A DNA stretch of 15,750 nucleotides from Sphaerochaetaceae bacterium. GTDB lineage: Bacteria > Spirochaetota > Spirochaetia > Sphaerochaetales > Sphaerochaetaceae. Positions 13,880 through 15,750 of this stretch are shown here, in pieces. Both the position numbers and the translations under genes were made by a program. How positions within the stretch are numbered: position 1 is the stretch's first letter; each line of letters opens with the position of its first letter. The stretch is from positions 1 to 15,750 of the forward strand of contig JALNVT010000039.1 of assembly GCA_023231265.1 (NCBI GenBank), written 5' to 3'. Under the pieces are notes generated by a model. It searched no databases. It was not told where the DNA came from and saw nothing but the letters and a program-made list of their open reading frames with translations.

Positions 13880-15176
13880 ATAGTTCGATGTTAAATGCAT
13901 TCTTACCAGCATATCGAGCATCATCACCTAGATAATCTTCAATACGCATCAATTGGTTGTACTTTGCAAGTCTATCAGATCTAGACATTGAGCCAGTTTT
14001 GATTTGACCTGTTCCCAAAGCTACAACTAAATCAGCAATGAATGTATCACTTGTTTCACCACTTCTATGAGAAACAACGGATGTGTATCCATGACGTTTT
14101 GCCATTTCAATTGCATCATAAGTTTCTGTTAAAGTACCAATTTGGTTTAGTTTGATTAGAATTGAGTTAGCAACTTTCTTGTCGATACCCATCTGCAATC
14201 TGTCTGTATTTGTAACAAATAAATCATCACCAACAATCTGAATCTTGTCACCAAGAGCGTCAGTCATCAATTTCCAACCTTCCCAATCGTCTTCAGCCAT
14301 GCCGTCTTCGATAGAGATGATAGGATATTTTTCTACCCAACGTACCCACATATCAACCATCTGCTGACTTGATAATTCTTCACCAGTAGACCATCGTAGT
14401 TTGTAAGTTTTTGATTCTTCATCAAATAATTCTGACGCAGCAGGATCCAATGCAATCATGTAATGACCATCACGACCTGTTGTGTAACCAGCATTTTTAA
14501 TTGCTTCCATGATAACATCAAGTGCTTCTTCGTTTGATTTCAAATCTGGAGCAAATCCGCCTTCATCACCAACACTGGTGTTGTAGCCTTTCTTTGTTAG
14601 AACTTTTTTCAAATTATGGAATACTTCAGCATTCATCCTGATTGCTTCTCTAATAGAAGCTGCGCCGATTGGCATTATCATGAATTCCTGGAAGTCTACT
14701 TTGTTATCACTGTGAGCACCACCATTTAGAATGTTAGACATTGGAACTGGTAATGTGTTGGAATGGAAATTTCCCAAGTATGAGAATAAAGGAAGTTGCA
14801 AATAGTCTGCAGCTGCACGAGCTACTGCCAGAGAAACACCTAAAATGGCATTTGCACCTAATTTTGCTTTATTAGGGGTACCATCTAATTCAATCATTGC
14901 CATATCAATGGTTAACTGGTCTAAGGCATCCATGCCTTCGATAGCTGGTGCGATTACTGTATTTACATTGTCTACAGCTTTCAAAACCCCTTTACCCATG
15001 AAACGTTTTTTATCACCGTCTCTAAGTTCTACAGCTTCATGTACACCTGTTGATGCGCCTGAAGGTACTGCAGCACGACCAAAAGCTCCGCTTTCAAGTA
15101 AGCAATCTACTTCGACTGTTGGATTACCTCTAGAGTCTAATATCTCTCGAGCTTCAATTGATTCAATAATACTCAT
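13878..15176 (-). CDS. eno: Enolase (phosphopyruvate hydratase)
   Basis: Glycolytic enzyme converting 2-phosphoglycerate to phosphoenolpyruvate; usually a Mg-dependent cytoplasmic oligomer and part of RNA degradosomes in some bacteria. The 432 residues equal the usual length. Visible: IEAREILDSRGNPTVEV (7-23), AVPSGASTGVHEAVELRDGD (36-55), catalytic Glu205 in VGDEGGFAP, metal ligands Asp244 (ALDPAAS), Glu290 (SIEDGM) and Asp317 (VGDDLF), catalytic Lys342 in the signature ILIKLNQIGTLTET, and SHRSGETSD (369-377). All key residues are intact. The start is supported by AGGAG (complement of 15184-15188), 7 bases upstream. It is monocistronic: convergent with the antiporter gene, divergent from the UPF0158 gene, with its own promoter and terminator. 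Confidence 0.98.
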   Translation of the reverse strand: MSIIESIEAREILDSRGNPTVEVDCLLESGAFGRAAVPSGASTGVHEAVELRDGDKKRFMGKGVLKAVDNVNTVIAPAIEGMDALDQLTIDMAMIELDGTPNKAKLGANAILGVSLAVARAAADYLQLPLFSYLGNFHSNTLPVPMSNILNGGAHSDNKVDFQEFMIMPIGAASIREAIRMNAEVFHNLKKVLTKKGYNTSVGDEGGFAPDLKSNEEALDVIMEAIKNAGYTTGRDGHYMIALDPAASELFDEESKTYKLRWSTGEELSSQQMVDMWVRWVEKYPIISIEDGMAEDDWEGWKLMTDALGDKIQIVGDDLFVTNTDRLQMGIDKKVANSILIKLNQIGTLTETYDAIEMAKRHGYTSVVSHRSGETSDTFIADLVVALGTGQIKTGSMSRSDRLAKYNQLMRIEDYLGDDARYAGKNAFNIEL

Positions 15177-15209
15177 AATTTCACTCCTGTATTTTTTTAT
15201 TGTAATTTA

Positions 15210-15238
15210 AATATAGTGCTAATTTTTCAATAAGACAA
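15210..15238 (-). promoter_or_regulatory. Probable eno promoter
   Basis: On the minus strand TTGTCT (complement of 15233-15238) and TATATT (complement of 15210-15215) are separated by 17 bases, about 34 bases upstream of the start codon. Confidence 0.6.
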
Positions 15239-15266
15239 GAAAATAACCCCGATATCAGTAATTTTG

Positions 15267-15324
15267 TGGTACACTCTATTTATTATTACTTAACAAAATC
15301 GGAAGAGAAGTTCTTTAATATAAT
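15267..15324 (+). promoter_or_regulatory. Candidate promoter(s) for the UPF0158 gene
   Basis: Two options: an extended -10, TGGTACACT (15267-15275), which resembles the TGGTATAGT before oppA, and a perfect TATAAT at 15319-15324 without a good -35. I cannot decide between them. Confidence 0.35.
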
Positions 15325-15371
15325 AGAAATTCAATTCAATTTTTGTTTTAATGTGGAATTAAAGGAGCGAA

Positions 15372-15750
15372 ATGGTAATGGATAATTCAAATAAGGCGTA
15401 TACAATGCCACCATTAACAGATAACTTAATAAAAAAAATAATATTCTCAATGGATAATCAAAAATCAACTGGCTATTTAGATTTGTTCTCAAAAAATTTA
15501 ATTGAGGTTGAAGATATAGAGGGAGAAGTTCAGGTACCATCAGAAGAGAATCCTGGCCATTATGTTAAATTTGTATTAAATACAATGCCTGAAAGATTCT
15601 TAATAGTACCAGAGTGGGGCCCCCTTCAAGGTTTCAAAATGAGAGAGGAATTCGTCAATGATTTGAAGAATCCTTTGTATGCTGAAAAGCTCAATAAAGT
15701 ACTCCACACAGGTCGTGGTGTATTTAGAAAATTTAAAGAAGTATTGCACT
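15372..15750 (+). CDS. UPF0158-family protein, 5' part (3' end off the right edge)
   Basis: Conserved bacterial family of unknown function. 126 codons are present and open to the window end. The match rests on the core GYLDLFSKNLIEVE, the segment RFLIVPEWGPLQGFKMREEFVNDL, and TGRGVFRKFKEVL, which corresponds to the GRGAFRRFKD-type motif of UPF0158. No signal peptide or membrane helix is visible, so it is probably cytoplasmic. AAAGGAG (15361-15367) lies 4 bases before ATG 15372 and 10 before the in-frame ATG 15378; either could be the start. It is divergent from eno and shares a 195-base intergenic region with it. Confidence 0.75.
   Translation, partial: MVMDNSNKAYTMPPLTDNLIKKIIFSMDNQKSTGYLDLFSKNLIEVEDIEGEVQVPSEENPGHYVKFVLNTMPERFLIVPEWGPLQGFKMREEFVNDLKNPLYAEKLNKVLHTGRGVFRKFKEVLH

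Noticed and set aside
14845..15210. 121-codon plus-strand frame opposite eno
   Set aside because: Antisense shadow of the highly conserved enolase gene.
1..15750. CRISPR arrays, insertion sequences, phage genes, toxin-antitoxin or defence genes
   Set aside because: No regularly spaced direct repeats, transposase or integrase motifs, or small toxin-antitoxin pairs were seen; the window is housekeeping in character.

Overview
The window looks like an ordinary housekeeping stretch of a low-GC (roughly mid-30s percent by eye) bacterium. A spirochaete (Spirochaetota, Treponema-like) is my best guess. The reasons are a relaxed lipobox (Phe at -3) on the OppA lipoprotein, the order rplM-rpsI-recX that I recall from Treponema, and the style of the RimO, RecX and enolase proteins. 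This is inference; a low-GC Firmicute-like lineage is not excluded.

Layout. 1-1037 (minus strand): N-terminal part of an oligopeptide-binding lipoprotein (oppA), running off the left edge. 1231-1791 (plus): an unrecognised two-helix membrane protein with a TTG start and its own terminator. 2081-6801 (plus): oppB-oppC-oppD-oppF, tightly spaced, the membrane and ATPase parts of the importer whose binding protein is encoded divergently. A strong hairpin at 6833-6880 closes this operon, and a consensus -35 box lies just before it. 6899-10556 (plus): rimO (ribosomal protein S12 methylthiotransferase) overlapping a pcrA/uvrD-type helicase by 8 bases. 10557-11178: about 620 bases without a credible protein gene but with several inverted repeats and a perfect TATAAT box. 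11179-12660 (plus): rplM-rpsI (L13, S9) and recX, with a textbook intrinsic terminator inside the 5' end of the recX reading frame. 12752-13795 (plus): a YrbG-type Ca2+/cation antiporter. 13796-13879: two convergent terminators. 13878-15176 (minus): enolase. 15372 to the right edge (plus): partial UPF0158-family protein, divergent from eno.

Together the genes cover peptide import (OppA captures, OppBC form the channel, OppDF hydrolyse ATP), ribosome assembly and modification, DNA repair (PcrA, RecX), ion homeostasis and glycolysis. I found no mobile element, CRISPR array, tRNA or rRNA. The points most worth a second look are a GC-rich, codon-shifted patch of about 140 bases inside oppB, a large extracytoplasmic insertion in OppC, the terminator buried in recX, and the structured non-coding interval before rplM.
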